The notes below the pieces were generated by a model that saw nothing but the letters and a program-made list of their open reading frames with translations, did no database searches and was not told the origin of the DNA. Below, piece after piece: positions 16,721 through 25,080 of a stretch of DNA of 64,000 bases. Location of the stretch: NCBI GenBank assembly GCA_023421735.1, contig JAEZSP010000079.1:62001-126000 (forward strand), written 5' to 3'. Positions within the stretch are counted from its first letter, which is position 1. Each line of letters starts with the position of its first letter. The stretch comes from Bacillota bacterium (GTDB taxonomy: Bacteria; Bacillota_A; Clostridia; Christensenellales; Aristaeellaceae). Both the position numbers and the translations under genes were made by a program.

Positions 16721-18147
16721 ATCGTCGGATTGCGCGGCGGCTGATCCGCTATTTCGGCGTTTCGCTCATGCTGTTCGCGCTCGTGATCGGCGGGGTATTC
16801 ACGTTCCTCTTCCGTGAAAACGCGTTGCGCGTGAGCCGCGACGCGCTCGTCAAGCGGGCGGAGGCAATGGCCACCGGGCTCTCCGGGCTCCCTGGAAACG
16901 GCTCTGGCATGATGGGCTCGGGCAACGGCATGGGCGCGTACATTCGTTTTCTCGATGAGATCGCCATGACCGACGTCTGGATTGTCGATCAGAACCTCAA
17001 TCTCATCTCCGCCGGGCACATGACCCGGGATGTGGTTTATTCCGACTTGCCCCGAGACGCCGAATCGGTCGTTTCGCGCGTGTTTACCGGGGAGACGACG
17101 GTGAGCGAAAGCTTCAGCGGGCTCTTTGGCGCGCCGACGATCACGGTTGGCACGCCCATTTTCTCCGGCGGTACGGTGGTCGGGGCGCTCCTTTTGCACG
17201 AAGCGGTCAGCGGCGCAGACAGTGCCATGTGGCAGGGTCTGGCGATCATGGGTGTGAGCCTTTCTGCCGCGCTTCTCCTGTCGATCATCCTCTCGGCGGC
17301 GCTCGCCATCCGGTTTACGCGCCCTCTCGCGCGCATGGAAGAGGCTGCGATACGCCTCACGGACGGTGCGTACGGCGTGAAGACCGGCATTTCCCAGCCC
17401 GATGAGATTGGGCGGCTTGCGGGGGCGCTCGACGTGCTGAGCGACCGGCTTGAGGTCGCGGCGGGTGAACGTGCGCGGATGGAACAGGCGCGGCGGGACT
17501 TTATCGCCAGCATTTCGCACGAATTGCGCACCCCGGTGACGGTTCTGCGCGGCTCGCTCGAGGCGCTCTGCGACGGCGTGATCACGGAGCCGGAACAGGT
17601 GGAGGCGTACCATGGACAAATGCTCTCCGAGACCATCGGACTCCAAAGGCTGGTCAACGACCTGATGGATTTAACCCGGCTTGAAAACGCGGATTTTCCC
17701 ATCGAGATGGCGGAGGTGGACCTTGGAGACGCGCTGGACGATGCTGCCCGCACCGCGCGCAGGCTGGCGTCGCCCAAGGGGATCGACATACACGTCACGC
17801 GCGGGGAACCTGTCCACATGATGGGCGATTACGGGCGGCTCAGGCAGATGCTGCTGATCGTGTTTGACAACGCGGTGAAGTATGCGCCGGAAAAAAGCAG
17901 CGTCGAGGCGACGCTTGCGGGCGATCGGATCGTCATCCGAGATCACGGCCCGGGCATCCCGCCGGAGGACCTTCCGCATATTTTCGACCGCTTTTATCGG
18001 GCTAAGAATGCGAGCGCCAATCCCGGTTCCGGACTCGGACTCGCCATCGCGCAGCGGATTGCCGAACGGCATGGAATCGAAATTCGGGTCGAGAGCGCGC
18101 CTGAGACGGGCACGGCGTTTGCATTTCTGCTTCGTACAGAGAGATAA
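16717..18147 (+). CDS. Sensor histidine kinase
   Basis: A 476-residue membrane kinase translationally coupled to its regulator. Membrane segments lie at about 13-33 and 171-199. The extracytoplasmic sensor (34-170) contains an unusual Gly/Met-rich stretch (GNGSGMMGSGNGMG). HAMP is about 200-250. The phosphorylated His is H268 in SISHELRTP. The ATPase domain has DNAVKYAP (N box), DHGPGIPPEDL (G1), FDRFYRAK (F box) and GSGLGLAIA (G2). The Met/Gly loop might sense a metal or oxidant, but that is speculation from composition. No terminator is obvious after it. Confidence 0.93.
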   Translation: MNRRIARRLIRYFGVSLMLFALVIGGVFTFLFRENALRVSRDALVKRAEAMATGLSGLPGNGSGMMGSGNGMGAYIRFLDEIAMTDVWIVDQNLNLISAGHMTRDVVYSDLPRDAESVVSRVFTGETTVSESFSGLFGAPTITVGTPIFSGGTVVGALLLHEAVSGADSAMWQGLAIMGVSLSAALLLSIILSAALAIRFTRPLARMEEAAIRLTDGAYGVKTGISQPDEIGRLAGALDVLSDRLEVAAGERARMEQARRDFIASISHELRTPVTVLRGSLEALCDGVITEPEQVEAYHGQMLSETIGLQRLVNDLMDLTRLENADFPIEMAEVDLGDALDDAARTARRLASPKGIDIHVTRGEPVHMMGDYGRLRQMLLIVFDNAVKYAPEKSSVEATLAGDRIVIRDHGPGIPPEDLPHIFDRFYRAKNASANPGSGLGLAIAQRIAERHGIEIRVESAPETGTAFAFLLRTER

Positions 18148-18181
18148 CGGGGTCTTCTTGGGAAGGTGAACCTCTGCCCCA

Positions 18182-18387
18182 TTTTATAGGCCTATGCGTG
18201 GACGTCGCTGCGGATAGCTCCGACTTGGCAGATGCATAGTTCGCGAGCAGCAACTGCACGACATCTGGGTTGGGTACGACATCCTCGCACGTGGGATACG
18301 GTCCTGGGGCGGTGCAGGTCAATGCCGCTTTCTCATCCGCCGGATCGCAACAGGGCTTTTCACCTGGACGTCAATTTCGGGGGACAT
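18182..18387 (-). pseudogene. Decayed N-terminal fragment of a ferritin-like (manganese-catalase/rubrerythrin type) gene
   Basis: On the reverse strand ATG 18387 sits behind a perfect AGGAGG but runs only 22 codons to TGA at 18319. The next frame from 18322 reads PYPTCEDVVPNPDVVQLLLA, then YASAKSEL, and soon loses all resemblance. In clostridial ferritin-like and coat-type proteins the N-terminus has this PYP...PN...LLL.DYAG..SEL pattern, so this looks like a frameshifted and truncated relic. The similarity is short and judged by eye. The rest of 18148-18467 shows no gene. A forward 81-codon open frame at 18232 has no ribosome binding site. Confidence 0.4.
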
Positions 18388-18467
18388 GGGATTACCTCCT
18401 GGGAATCATATTGGACCCATTCATCCTATGGTAGGCGGAACATATGTGTTTCTGTGCGAAATGGCGC

Positions 18468-18496
18468 TTGTGTATGATGTCAATATGTGTTATGAT
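18468..18496 (+). promoter_or_regulatory. Promoter of the His-rich membrane protein gene
   Basis: TTGTGT at 18468 and TATGAT at 18491 with 17-base spacing, 35 bases before the start at 18532. Confidence 0.65.
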
Positions 18497-18531
18497 CATG
18501 CGGGCTTCAACAATTTTGATGAGAAAGAGAA

Positions 18532-18951
18532 GTGATTGCATTGGGAGAACTGGGTGAGTTTCTGGGCTCTGTGACCGGGATTTTGTTTTTCCTTGCTTTG
18601 CTCAATTATCCGGTCAAGTTCATCAATAAGCGGTGGATCAGCAAGTTGCCAAAGGATTCCGGCGTGAAAAAGACGTATCTGGCGATCATGAAATTCCTGG
18701 TTCAAAAACACCGTTTTTTTGCATTGGGCGCGCTCGCGACTGTTGCGGTGCATCTGTACATACAGTTGACGTATCGGTGGCTCTCGGTAACCGGACTCGT
18801 CGCCGCCGGGCTCCTTCTTTTCACGGTTTTGCTCGGCGCCAATCTTTTTTTCAGGCATAAGGGCAAAAGGGGTCTGCTGTTTCAGGTCCATCGGCTCGCG
18901 GCGCTGTCCGTGCTTGTGGCGTTTGCGATTCATTATATTACACGGATATAG
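18532..18951 (+). CDS. Predicted four-helix membrane protein with conserved-looking His pairs (cytochrome b-like)
   Basis: GTG 18532 is the first start after the purine-rich GAGAAAGAGAA. TTG 18541 is an alternative. The 139 residues form about four membrane helices: LGSVTGILFFLALLNYPVKF, FFALGALATVAVHLYIQL, LVAAGLLLFTVLLGANLFF, LAALSVLVAFAIHYITRI. Histidines sit near the start of helix 2 (KHRFF), within helix 2 (VHLY), at the start of helix 4 (VHRL) and within helix 4 (IHYI). That spacing would allow bis-His haem binding, as in cytochrome b561 or ferric-reductase-like domains. This is an inference from His placement. It lies among ferritin-like genes and a two-component system, hinting at redox work. 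A strong terminator follows. Confidence 0.65.
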   Translation: MIALGELGEFLGSVTGILFFLALLNYPVKFINKRWISKLPKDSGVKKTYLAIMKFLVQKHRFFALGALATVAVHLYIQLTYRWLSVTGLVAAGLLLFTVLLGANLFFRHKGKRGLLFQVHRLAALSVLVAFAIHYITRI

Positions 18952-18964
18952 GCGCTTCAAAAGT

Positions 18965-18998
18965 CGCCCCCCGCATGCGTGCGGGAGGCGTTTTTTTT
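18965..18998 (+). terminator. Strong intrinsic terminator
   Basis: Stem CGCCCCCCGCA/TGCGGGAGGCG (one mismatch), loop of 4, then eight Ts, 14 bases after the stop at 18951. It overlaps by two bases the convergent end of nrdB. Confidence 0.9.
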
Positions 18999-20040
18999 AT
19001 AGATCGTCCACGAGCGCGGTGCTCTTGGCGTAAGCGGTGTTGCGGGCTTCGAAAAAGTCGGTCTTCACGAGGTTCGCGTTTGCATACTGGCTCACCCACG
19101 CCATGGACGCCGGTTCCCGGTCATAGCCTTCGAACAGCGGCTCGAACCCGAGTCCCTGACAGCGCAGATTGCCCAGGTATTTGATGTAGTCGGTCACCAT
19201 CCGTCCGTTGAGACCCTGAATCTCTTCCCCGATCACGTACTGTCCCCACGCAATTTCCTGCCGGACGCCCTCGGCGATCATCTCGCGCAGAATCCGCGTG
19301 TTTTCCTCGGAGAACAGCTCCGGTTTTTCCTTGCGCAGTTCCTGTATGATGTTTCGAAACAGCCACAGGTGCGTGTTTTCATCGCGGTTGATGTAGCGGA
19401 TTTCCTGCACCGAACCGGGCATCTTTCCGTTGCGCCCAAGGTTGTAAAAGAACATGAACCCGCTGTAGAAGTACACGCCCTCAAGGATGTAGTTTGCGAT
19501 GAGTACGCGCAAAAACGTGAATTCGTCCTTGTCCTTCTGAAACGCGTTGTACTGTTCGCCGATGAACGTGTTGCGCCGGAGCAAGTGCGCGTCCGTCTTC
19601 CACTGATAGAGGATGGCGTCGCGTTCCTCGGGCGAGCAGATGGTGTCGAGCATATAGGAATAGCTCTGGCTGTGCACCGCTTCCTGAAACGCCTGGATGG
19701 TCAGGCACAGATTCACCTCGTTCGCGGTCACGTATTCGCCCACCGACGGCAGATTCGCCGTCTGAATGGAATCCAGAAACACCAGAAAGCTCAGGATCTT
19801 GTCGTAGGCGACGCGCTCCGGCCGGTCGAGCCGGGGATAGTCCTTGATGTCCGGATTCAGGTTGATCTCCTCCGGAATCCAGAAGTTGTTCATCGCCTGC
19901 CGATACCAGTCCTTTACCCAGCCGTACTTCATGTTGTTGAAGTCGTTGAGGTTCGTGGTGTCCCCGCCGATCATACGGCGCGCACGGACATCCTGCGCGC
20001 CGTCGGGATTGAAAAGGGGCTTGCGTGTGAGAATCGCCAT
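18997..20040 (-). CDS. nrdB: Ribonucleoside-diphosphate reductase class I, beta subunit
   Basis: The 347-residue radical-generating subunit that supports reduction of ribonucleotides to deoxyribonucleotides. The diiron ligands are all visible: D90 (FLDSIQ), E120 and H123 (QEAVHSQSY), E187 (YILEGVYF), E221 and H224 (DENTHLWL). The radical tyrosine is Y127, four residues after the His as in E. coli R2 (H118/Y122). The length is typical. It starts 12 bases after the nrdA stop and ends in a convergent arrangement with the gene at 18532. Carrying an oxygen-dependent class I enzyme suggests at least transient oxygen exposure, and many Clostridia also hold the anaerobic class III enzyme elsewhere. 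No NrdI is seen here. Confidence 0.95.
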   Translation of the reverse strand: MAILTRKPLFNPDGAQDVRARRMIGGDTTNLNDFNNMKYGWVKDWYRQAMNNFWIPEEINLNPDIKDYPRLDRPERVAYDKILSFLVFLDSIQTANLPSVGEYVTANEVNLCLTIQAFQEAVHSQSYSYMLDTICSPEERDAILYQWKTDAHLLRRNTFIGEQYNAFQKDKDEFTFLRVLIANYILEGVYFYSGFMFFYNLGRNGKMPGSVQEIRYINRDENTHLWLFRNIIQELRKEKPELFSEENTRILREMIAEGVRQEIAWGQYVIGEEIQGLNGRMVTDYIKYLGNLRCQGLGFEPLFEGYDREPASMAWVSQYANANLVKTDFFEARNTAYAKSTALVDDL

Positions 20041-20052
20041 GTTCCCGCCTCC

Positions 20053-22572
20053 TCAGTTCGCGCAGCTTTCGCAGGCTTCCACTTCCAATGCCTTGCTGCG
20101 CACGTAATAAATCGTCTTCACCCCGACCTCGTGTGCCAACAGGTACAAATTCAATACCTGCCGGAGCGTAAACTCGTCGGTAATATACAAATTCAGGCTC
20201 TGCGACTGGTCGATGTGCCGCTGCCGCGCGCCCGCCGCGCGGATCGACCAAGTCTGGTCGACCAGATGCGCGCTCTTGTAATACCAGTGGGTTTTCATCG
20301 AAAGTTCCGGCGCGACGCGGGGGAGGATGGTGCCCTTTTTCTCCTCGAGGAAATAGCGGTGCATCACCGGATCCACGCCCGCGGTCGTGCCCGCCAGAAT
20401 GCTCGTGGAGCTGGTGGGCGCGACCGCGATGAGGTAGGCGTTTCGCATGCCGCCCTCCGCCGCCCGCGCGGCAAGCGCCTGCCATTTTTCGGAAAGATAG
20501 CCCCGCTTTTCAAAGTAAGCGCCCGTCTGCCAGTCGCTTCCCGCAAAGAGGGGATAGGCACCCTTTTCACGCGCGAGCGCGGCGCTCGCCTCGACGGCGA
20601 GGAAGTTGATCCGCTCGAAGACCTCGTCCGCGAAGGCGACATGCGCTTCCTTCTCCCACGAGATGCTGCGCTTGGCGAGCATGTGGTGATAGCCGTGCAC
20701 GCCCAACCCGATGGCGCGGTAGCGCGCGTTGGTGATGCCCGCATAGGCCACGGGATAAAAATTCAGGTCGATCACGTTGTCGAGCGCGCGCACGGCGGTC
20801 CCGACGACGTCGCGCATCTGATCCTCGTCCTCAACCGGCAGCGTGCCCAAGGACAGCGACGCGAGGTTGCAGACCACGAAATCGCCCGGCTTCGTGGTCG
20901 TGACGACCACGGTTTCCCCGTCCCTCGTCTCGATGTTGCGGGACTGGAACTCGACTCCGCTCATGTTCTGCGCGATCTCAGTGCACAGATTGGAGCAGTA
21001 GATCATGCCCGCCTGCGGGTTCGTGTTCATGCGGTTCACGGTGTCGCGGTTAAAGGCGAAGGGCGTGCCCGTCTCAACCGCGGATTTCAGGATCAGCCGC
21101 ACAAGCTCCTTGATGGTGATTTCGCGCTTTCTGATCCGCGCGTCGTTCACGCATTCAAAATACCGCTTTTCCCATTCCGCGCCGTAAGAGTCCTCGAGCG
21201 CATAGCCCTTCACGGTCAATATCTCGTGCGGGCACATGAGGTACCAGCTCTGATCGAGGCTCTCCCGCGCCATTTTCCAAAATAGGTCGGGATAACACAC
21301 GCCCGGGAAGACGTCGTGCGCCTTCAGCCGGTCGTCGCCGTTGTTGGTGCGCAGCTGCAAAAACTCCGGCAGGTCCTTGTGCCACGCGTCGAGGTATACC
21401 GCCACCGCGCCCTGGCGCATGCCGAGCTGGTCGACCGCGACGGAGGTGTCGTTGACGATCTTAATCCAGCGGATGACGCCGCCCGCCGCGCCCTCGAAGC
21501 CCCGGATGGTCGAGCCGGTCGCGCGCACTTTTCCGAAATACATGCCCATGCCGCCGCCGAACTTCGACACCTTCGCAAAACTGTCCACCGAGTGGTAGAT
21601 GCCCTCGAGGCTGTCGGGCACCGTGTCGATGAAGCAGCTCGAAAGCTGGTGAAAGGGCTTGCGGGCGTTCGACATGGTGGGCGTCGCCATGGTCATGTGG
21701 AACTGGCTCAGCGCGTCGTAGAACTTTTTGACCCAGGAAAGCCGATCCTTTTTTTCCGGCATAGCAAGGTGCAGCGCGATCCCCAGAAACATCTCCTGCG
21801 GCGTTTCGAGCGGGATGTGTCCGCGCGTGCGGATGATGTAGCGCGCAAGCATGAGGTCCAGCCCCGCATAGGTGAACAAGTCGTCGCGCAGCTCGTCCAT
21901 GTAGGATGCGCACCGGTCGATCTCGGCCTTCGTATAGTTCTCGAGGATGTATGCGCCATAGAGCCCCTCGTCGGTGAGATACCGGATTTTTTCAAAAAAG
22001 GTACCGATGTTGCGCCGCGCGCTTTCGGAAGCGAGCGCGCGCCGGAATTTGTACATCAAAAGCCGGGCAGCGATAAACTCCCACTTGGGCGCCTCCTGCG
22101 TCGTCAGTTCTGCCGCCGCCTTGACAAGCGCCGCAAGCCGCCCCTCCGCGTCCATGTCGCTTTTTTCAAACGACTGGTACTTCGCGGCGAGGTGGGAAAT
22201 GGCATACGCATCGTCCGGATATTCCTTCGCCGCGCGGGTGAGACATTGGGATAGCCCGTCCGTTCCCACGGCGGAAGCGATTTCGCGCACAGCCGCGCGC
22301 CGCTTTGCCCGTGCCTCGCGGTAGAGGATGTAGCTCTTGGCGACCGAATAAAGGCCCGCCGCCATAAGCGATCGTTCCACGTTGTCCTGAATCAGTTCCA
22401 CCGTGACGGGTGCGCTTTGCGCGCGGATGGCCTCTTCCACGCGCAAAAGCAGCGCATGGAGGGTCTCCGGCGTGCACGGTTCGCCGACGCTTACGAACGC
22501 GCGCGCCATCGCGGACGTAATTTTTCCGGGGTCGTATGTCTCCTGGTCGCCGTTGCGCTTGACAATGAGCAT
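20053..22572 (-). CDS. nrdA: Ribonucleoside-diphosphate reductase class I, alpha subunit
   Basis: The 839-residue catalytic subunit. An N-terminal ATP-cone (residues 1-95, VKRNGDQETYDPGKI) provides allosteric overall-activity control. The catalytic barrel has SSCFIDTVPDS (first redox Cys), NLCTEI (thiyl-radical Cys) and VVCNLASL (second redox Cys). APTSSTS is the phosphate-binding signature of the family. The C-terminal CESC is the shuttle pair re-reduced by thioredoxin or glutaredoxin. ATG 22572 follows AAAGGCAGG. It forms an operon with nrdB. No NrdR-box-like repeat was recognised upstream. The gene is divergent from the DUF4317 gene. Confidence 0.95.
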   Translation of the reverse strand: MLIVKRNGDQETYDPGKITSAMARAFVSVGEPCTPETLHALLLRVEEAIRAQSAPVTVELIQDNVERSLMAAGLYSVAKSYILYREARAKRRAAVREIASAVGTDGLSQCLTRAAKEYPDDAYAISHLAAKYQSFEKSDMDAEGRLAALVKAAAELTTQEAPKWEFIAARLLMYKFRRALASESARRNIGTFFEKIRYLTDEGLYGAYILENYTKAEIDRCASYMDELRDDLFTYAGLDLMLARYIIRTRGHIPLETPQEMFLGIALHLAMPEKKDRLSWVKKFYDALSQFHMTMATPTMSNARKPFHQLSSCFIDTVPDSLEGIYHSVDSFAKVSKFGGGMGMYFGKVRATGSTIRGFEGAAGGVIRWIKIVNDTSVAVDQLGMRQGAVAVYLDAWHKDLPEFLQLRTNNGDDRLKAHDVFPGVCYPDLFWKMARESLDQSWYLMCPHEILTVKGYALEDSYGAEWEKRYFECVNDARIRKREITIKELVRLILKSAVETGTPFAFNRDTVNRMNTNPQAGMIYCSNLCTEIAQNMSGVEFQSRNIETRDGETVVVTTTKPGDFVVCNLASLSLGTLPVEDEDQMRDVVGTAVRALDNVIDLNFYPVAYAGITNARYRAIGLGVHGYHHMLAKRSISWEKEAHVAFADEVFERINFLAVEASAALAREKGAYPLFAGSDWQTGAYFEKRGYLSEKWQALAARAAEGGMRNAYLIAVAPTSSTSILAGTTAGVDPVMHRYFLEEKKGTILPRVAPELSMKTHWYYKSAHLVDQTWSIRAAGARQRHIDQSQSLNLYITDEFTLRQVLNLYLLAHEVGVKTIYYVRSKALEVEACESCAN

Positions 22573-22622
22573 GCGAAAACCTGCCTTTGTGTTTGATGGG
22601 ATATTTCAAAAGCGAATGATTC

Positions 22623-22651
22623 CTTATACCCCGCATGAGCCGGGCGCGAAA
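22623..22651 (-). promoter_or_regulatory. Possible nrdAB promoter
   Basis: On the minus strand TTTCGC and TATAAG are 17 bases apart, 50 bases upstream of nrdA. The match is moderate. Confidence 0.4.
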
Positions 22652-22657
22652 CGGTAT

Positions 22658-22686
22658 TTGCCTGATTCGTCCATTGCTGCTATAAT
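22658..22686 (+). promoter_or_regulatory. Promoter of the DUF4317 gene
   Basis: TTGCCT and TATAAT with 17-base spacing, 40 bases before ATG 22727. Confidence 0.75.
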
Positions 22687-22726
22687 GATCCCTGCCCCCA
22701 TTTTATTAGAAAAGACGAGGAAACGC

Positions 22727-23839
22727 ATGAACAAAAAGGAAATATCCGATATTCGCCGCAGGTTTAATCCCGATAAGAACAATATTACCCTCATTCGCGG
22801 CTGCTATGTCGACGAAAAGCGCCAGATCGTCTCCGAACTGTGCGAACCCGCGCTTTCGATTCCCATGGAGGAGCTCGATAAATACATGGCCATTTTCCGC
22901 CGCGCGCTCTCCGGCGATCCGGGCAAGACGCTCACGGACGTGGTCTTCCGCCCCGATCAGGTCATGGAAGGGGAACAGCATAAGCTGCTCATGGCGCTGC
23001 GGGATACGCAGCTTCGGGACGAGTCGGTCATCGGCGCGTTTTACGAGCGCGTGATCGATTCCCTTTCCCTCGAGGGCAATTATCTGATTCTGCTCGCGCA
23101 CGACGCGTTCGATCTGCCTGCGAAATTTGCGGACGCGGAATCGGAGGAGGTCTTCCAGTACGTCCTGTGCGCCGTCTGTCCGGTCAAGCAGTCAAAGCCC
23201 GCGCTCAGCTATTTTGCCGTGGAAAACGAGTTTCACAACCGCGTGCCCGATTGGGTGGTCGCGTCCCCCGCGGTGGGCTTTCTGTTCCCCGCCTTTGACG
23301 ACCGCGCGACGAACATCTATAACGCCCTCTATTATACCCGCGATGCCGCAGAACCCCACGAGGAGTTGACGGACGCGATCTTTGGCGCGGACATGCCCAT
23401 GCCCGCTGCCGCGCAGAAGGAGGCGTTTGAGGCCGTGCTCGAGGATTCGCTCGCCGAAAATCTGAGCTACGACGTCGTCATGGCGGTGCAGGGAGAACTG
23501 CGCGAGCGCATCGAGGAAAAAAAGGCCGACAAGGAGGCGGAAGCGCCGACCGTTTCGATGCATGAAGTCAAGAATATGCTGCGCAAACAGGGCGTGCCGG
23601 AAGAGCGCGTGCAGGTGTTTGAGGAAAAGTACGACGAAACGTTCGGAAAGGGCGTCGATTTGAACGTCCGCTCGCTCGCCGAGACAAAAAAGCTCGAGCT
23701 GACGACGCCGGATGTCGTGATCCGCGTCGCGCCCGATCGCGCCGACCTCGTGGAGACGCGCGTGATCGACGGAATCAAATACATACTCATCCGCGCCGAC
23801 GAGGGTGTCGAGGTCAACGGCGTGGACATTCGCATTTGA
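22727..23839 (+). CDS. DUF4317 family protein
   Basis: A 370-residue soluble protein of the DUF4317 family, common in Clostridia and without known activity. ATG 22727 is downstream of a consensus promoter. The ribosome binding site is weak (GACGAGGAAA). Visible family features are the N-terminus (MNKKEISDIRRRF), the central FHNRVPDWVVASPAVGFLFP and the C-terminal beta segment VIRVAPDRADLVETRVIDG. No signal peptide or membrane segment is present. It is the first gene of a two-gene unit with the APH-fold kinase, which starts within its stop codon. Confidence 0.8.
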   Translation: MNKKEISDIRRRFNPDKNNITLIRGCYVDEKRQIVSELCEPALSIPMEELDKYMAIFRRALSGDPGKTLTDVVFRPDQVMEGEQHKLLMALRDTQLRDESVIGAFYERVIDSLSLEGNYLILLAHDAFDLPAKFADAESEEVFQYVLCAVCPVKQSKPALSYFAVENEFHNRVPDWVVASPAVGFLFPAFDDRATNIYNALYYTRDAAEPHEELTDAIFGADMPMPAAAQKEAFEAVLEDSLAENLSYDVVMAVQGELRERIEEKKADKEAEAPTVSMHEVKNMLRKQGVPEERVQVFEEKYDETFGKGVDLNVRSLAETKKLELTTPDVVIRVAPDRADLVETRVIDGIKYILIRADEGVEVNGVDIRI

Positions 23840-24804
23840 TGGACGCGCACATCGCCGCTGATCTGCGGGACCATTTCGGCATCGCGTTTTGCGCGTGCGC
23901 CCCGGTCTCGGGCGGCTGGATGAACCTCAAGTGGCGGATCACCACTGAGCGGGGTGATCTTCTGGTGAAAAAATTTAGCAATGAACGCTTCGATCAAAAG
24001 CACATGCTGCTCATCGAGGCCGCGCTCGAACGGCAGATGGCTGTGCGCGCGCTCGGCGTCCCCTGCCCGGCGATTCTTTCTGTGGACGGGCGGCCCATCC
24101 GGCATCTGGATGACGGGACGGCCTACATGGCCATGGCATTTTGCCCGGGGCACGAAGAACGCCCGGAGACGGTCACATGTCCGCAAATGGAGAGCCTGGG
24201 GGACGCCAGCGCCCGCCTGCGCGCAGCGTTTGCGCGCCTTCCGGCGGAAACGGCCGCAGGGTTTCCGTTGCGCGGCGCACAGACGCTTTCCCGCATGTGG
24301 AAATCATACGAAACCCGCGCGCACGCCTGCGGCGATACGCCGCAGGCGTACCGCGCGGCGCTCTTTGCGCTGGAGCCGATCCTGGGGACCCTGACGCCCG
24401 CGTTTTTTGACCGCCTTCCAAAGGGCATCGCGCACGAGGATTATTCGCGCGACAACATGCTGTTTGAAGGAGATATGCTCTCCGCAATTCTCGACTTTGA
24501 CCGCAGCGTCTATACATACGTCTGGCACGACGTCGGGCGGGCGCTGATGAGCCTTGCGTTTGATGGCAAAAGGCTCGATATGGCGAAAATCGACGCCTTT
24601 CTTTCAGGCTACAACCGGCATCTGCCGCTTTCGCGCCGGGACATCGCGGATGCGCTGCGGCTGGTCTGGTGCGTCGAGGCGGATTGGTGGGTCTTGCCGC
24701 ACTTTTTCTGCGGGGATTCACCGCCGAAGGTCGCGCGCTTCCGGGACGAAATCGTGTGGCTGACCGAAAACTGGGCGCAAATCGACGCGATGCTGCAATC
24801 GTAA
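23839..24804 (+). CDS. APH-fold phosphotransferase (aminoglycoside/choline kinase-like)
   Basis: A 321-residue kinase-fold protein. ATG 23839 shares its A with the TGA of the DUF4317 gene, so translation is coupled. The catalytic loop is GIAHEDYSRDNMLF (His-x-Asp...Asn pattern of APH enzymes, with Glu between His and Asp where most have Gly), followed by the metal-binding ILDFDRS. The N-terminal lobe has the ATP-binding Lys in LLVKKFSNE. The substrate may be a small alcohol (homoserine, choline, sugar or drug). Nothing here specifies it, and clinical-type resistance motifs are not evident. A bidirectional terminator follows. Confidence 0.75.
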   Translation: MDAHIAADLRDHFGIAFCACAPVSGGWMNLKWRITTERGDLLVKKFSNERFDQKHMLLIEAALERQMAVRALGVPCPAILSVDGRPIRHLDDGTAYMAMAFCPGHEERPETVTCPQMESLGDASARLRAAFARLPAETAAGFPLRGAQTLSRMWKSYETRAHACGDTPQAYRAALFALEPILGTLTPAFFDRLPKGIAHEDYSRDNMLFEGDMLSAILDFDRSVYTYVWHDVGRALMSLAFDGKRLDMAKIDAFLSGYNRHLPLSRRDIADALRLVWCVEADWWVLPHFFCGDSPPKVARFRDEIVWLTENWAQIDAMLQS

Positions 24805-24829
24805 AACCCCCGGACCAGCCGGGGGTTTT
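24803..24829. terminator. Bidirectional terminator between convergent genes
   Basis: A perfect 11-bp stem AAAACCCCCGG/CCGGGGGTTTT with a 5-nt loop. It serves the forward unit ending at 24804 and the reverse unit ending at 24832. Confidence 0.85.
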
Positions 24830-24831
24830 CA

Positions 24832-25056
24832 TTATTTCGCGAGCGCCGCTCTGACCTTTTCGCGAAACTCCGTTTCGGTGTCGCACACGACGTGTTCTCC
24901 GTGGATTTTACCGTGTACCTTCCCTGCGTATTCCGGGTGCTTCTTGTTGCATTCGCCGAAGCAACCGATCTTAATCTCGCCGTCAAGCGCCTTGACTTCC
25001 TTCTTCAGTGCCTTGATGTCCAGGCCGGAGCACTTTTCGCAGACTTTTACTTTCAT
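24832..25056 (-). CDS. Small Cys-containing protein, thioredoxin-like [2Fe-2S]/DUF1450-like
   Basis: A 74-residue protein with ATG after GGGAGGCG. It has CEKC at 6-9, then IGCFGECNKKH near 31-41 and a final Cys in VVCDTETEF. The pattern of an N-terminal Cys pair, a G-C-x-G-x-C turn and a C-terminal helix resembles thioredoxin-like ferredoxins and DUF1450 proteins. Metal or cluster binding is inferred. It lies 24 bases downstream of the LOR/SDH-type gene and ends at a terminator, so the two are probably co-transcribed. Its relation to ornithine metabolism is unknown. Confidence 0.6.
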   Translation of the reverse strand: MKVKVCEKCSGLDIKALKKEVKALDGEIKIGCFGECNKKHPEYAGKVHGKIHGEHVVCDTETEFREKVRAALAK

Positions 25057-25080
25057 GGGAATCGCCTCCCTTTTCTCCCT

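Noticed and set aside
18232..18477. An 81-codon forward frame in the 18.1-18.5 kb gap
   Set aside because: No ribosome binding site and no recognisable motif. It overlaps the reverse-strand relic and the promoter at 18468.
19369..21285. A 638-codon open frame antisense to nrdB and nrdA
   Set aside because: No ribosome binding site, no family resemblance, low-complexity Arg/His/Val composition. Explained by high GC opposite strongly conserved nrdAB.
23839..24804. Aminoglycoside resistance APH gene
   Set aside because: Only the generic APH fold is visible. The catalytic loop differs (HEDYSRDN) and the operon partner is DUF4317, so a resistance role is not supported.
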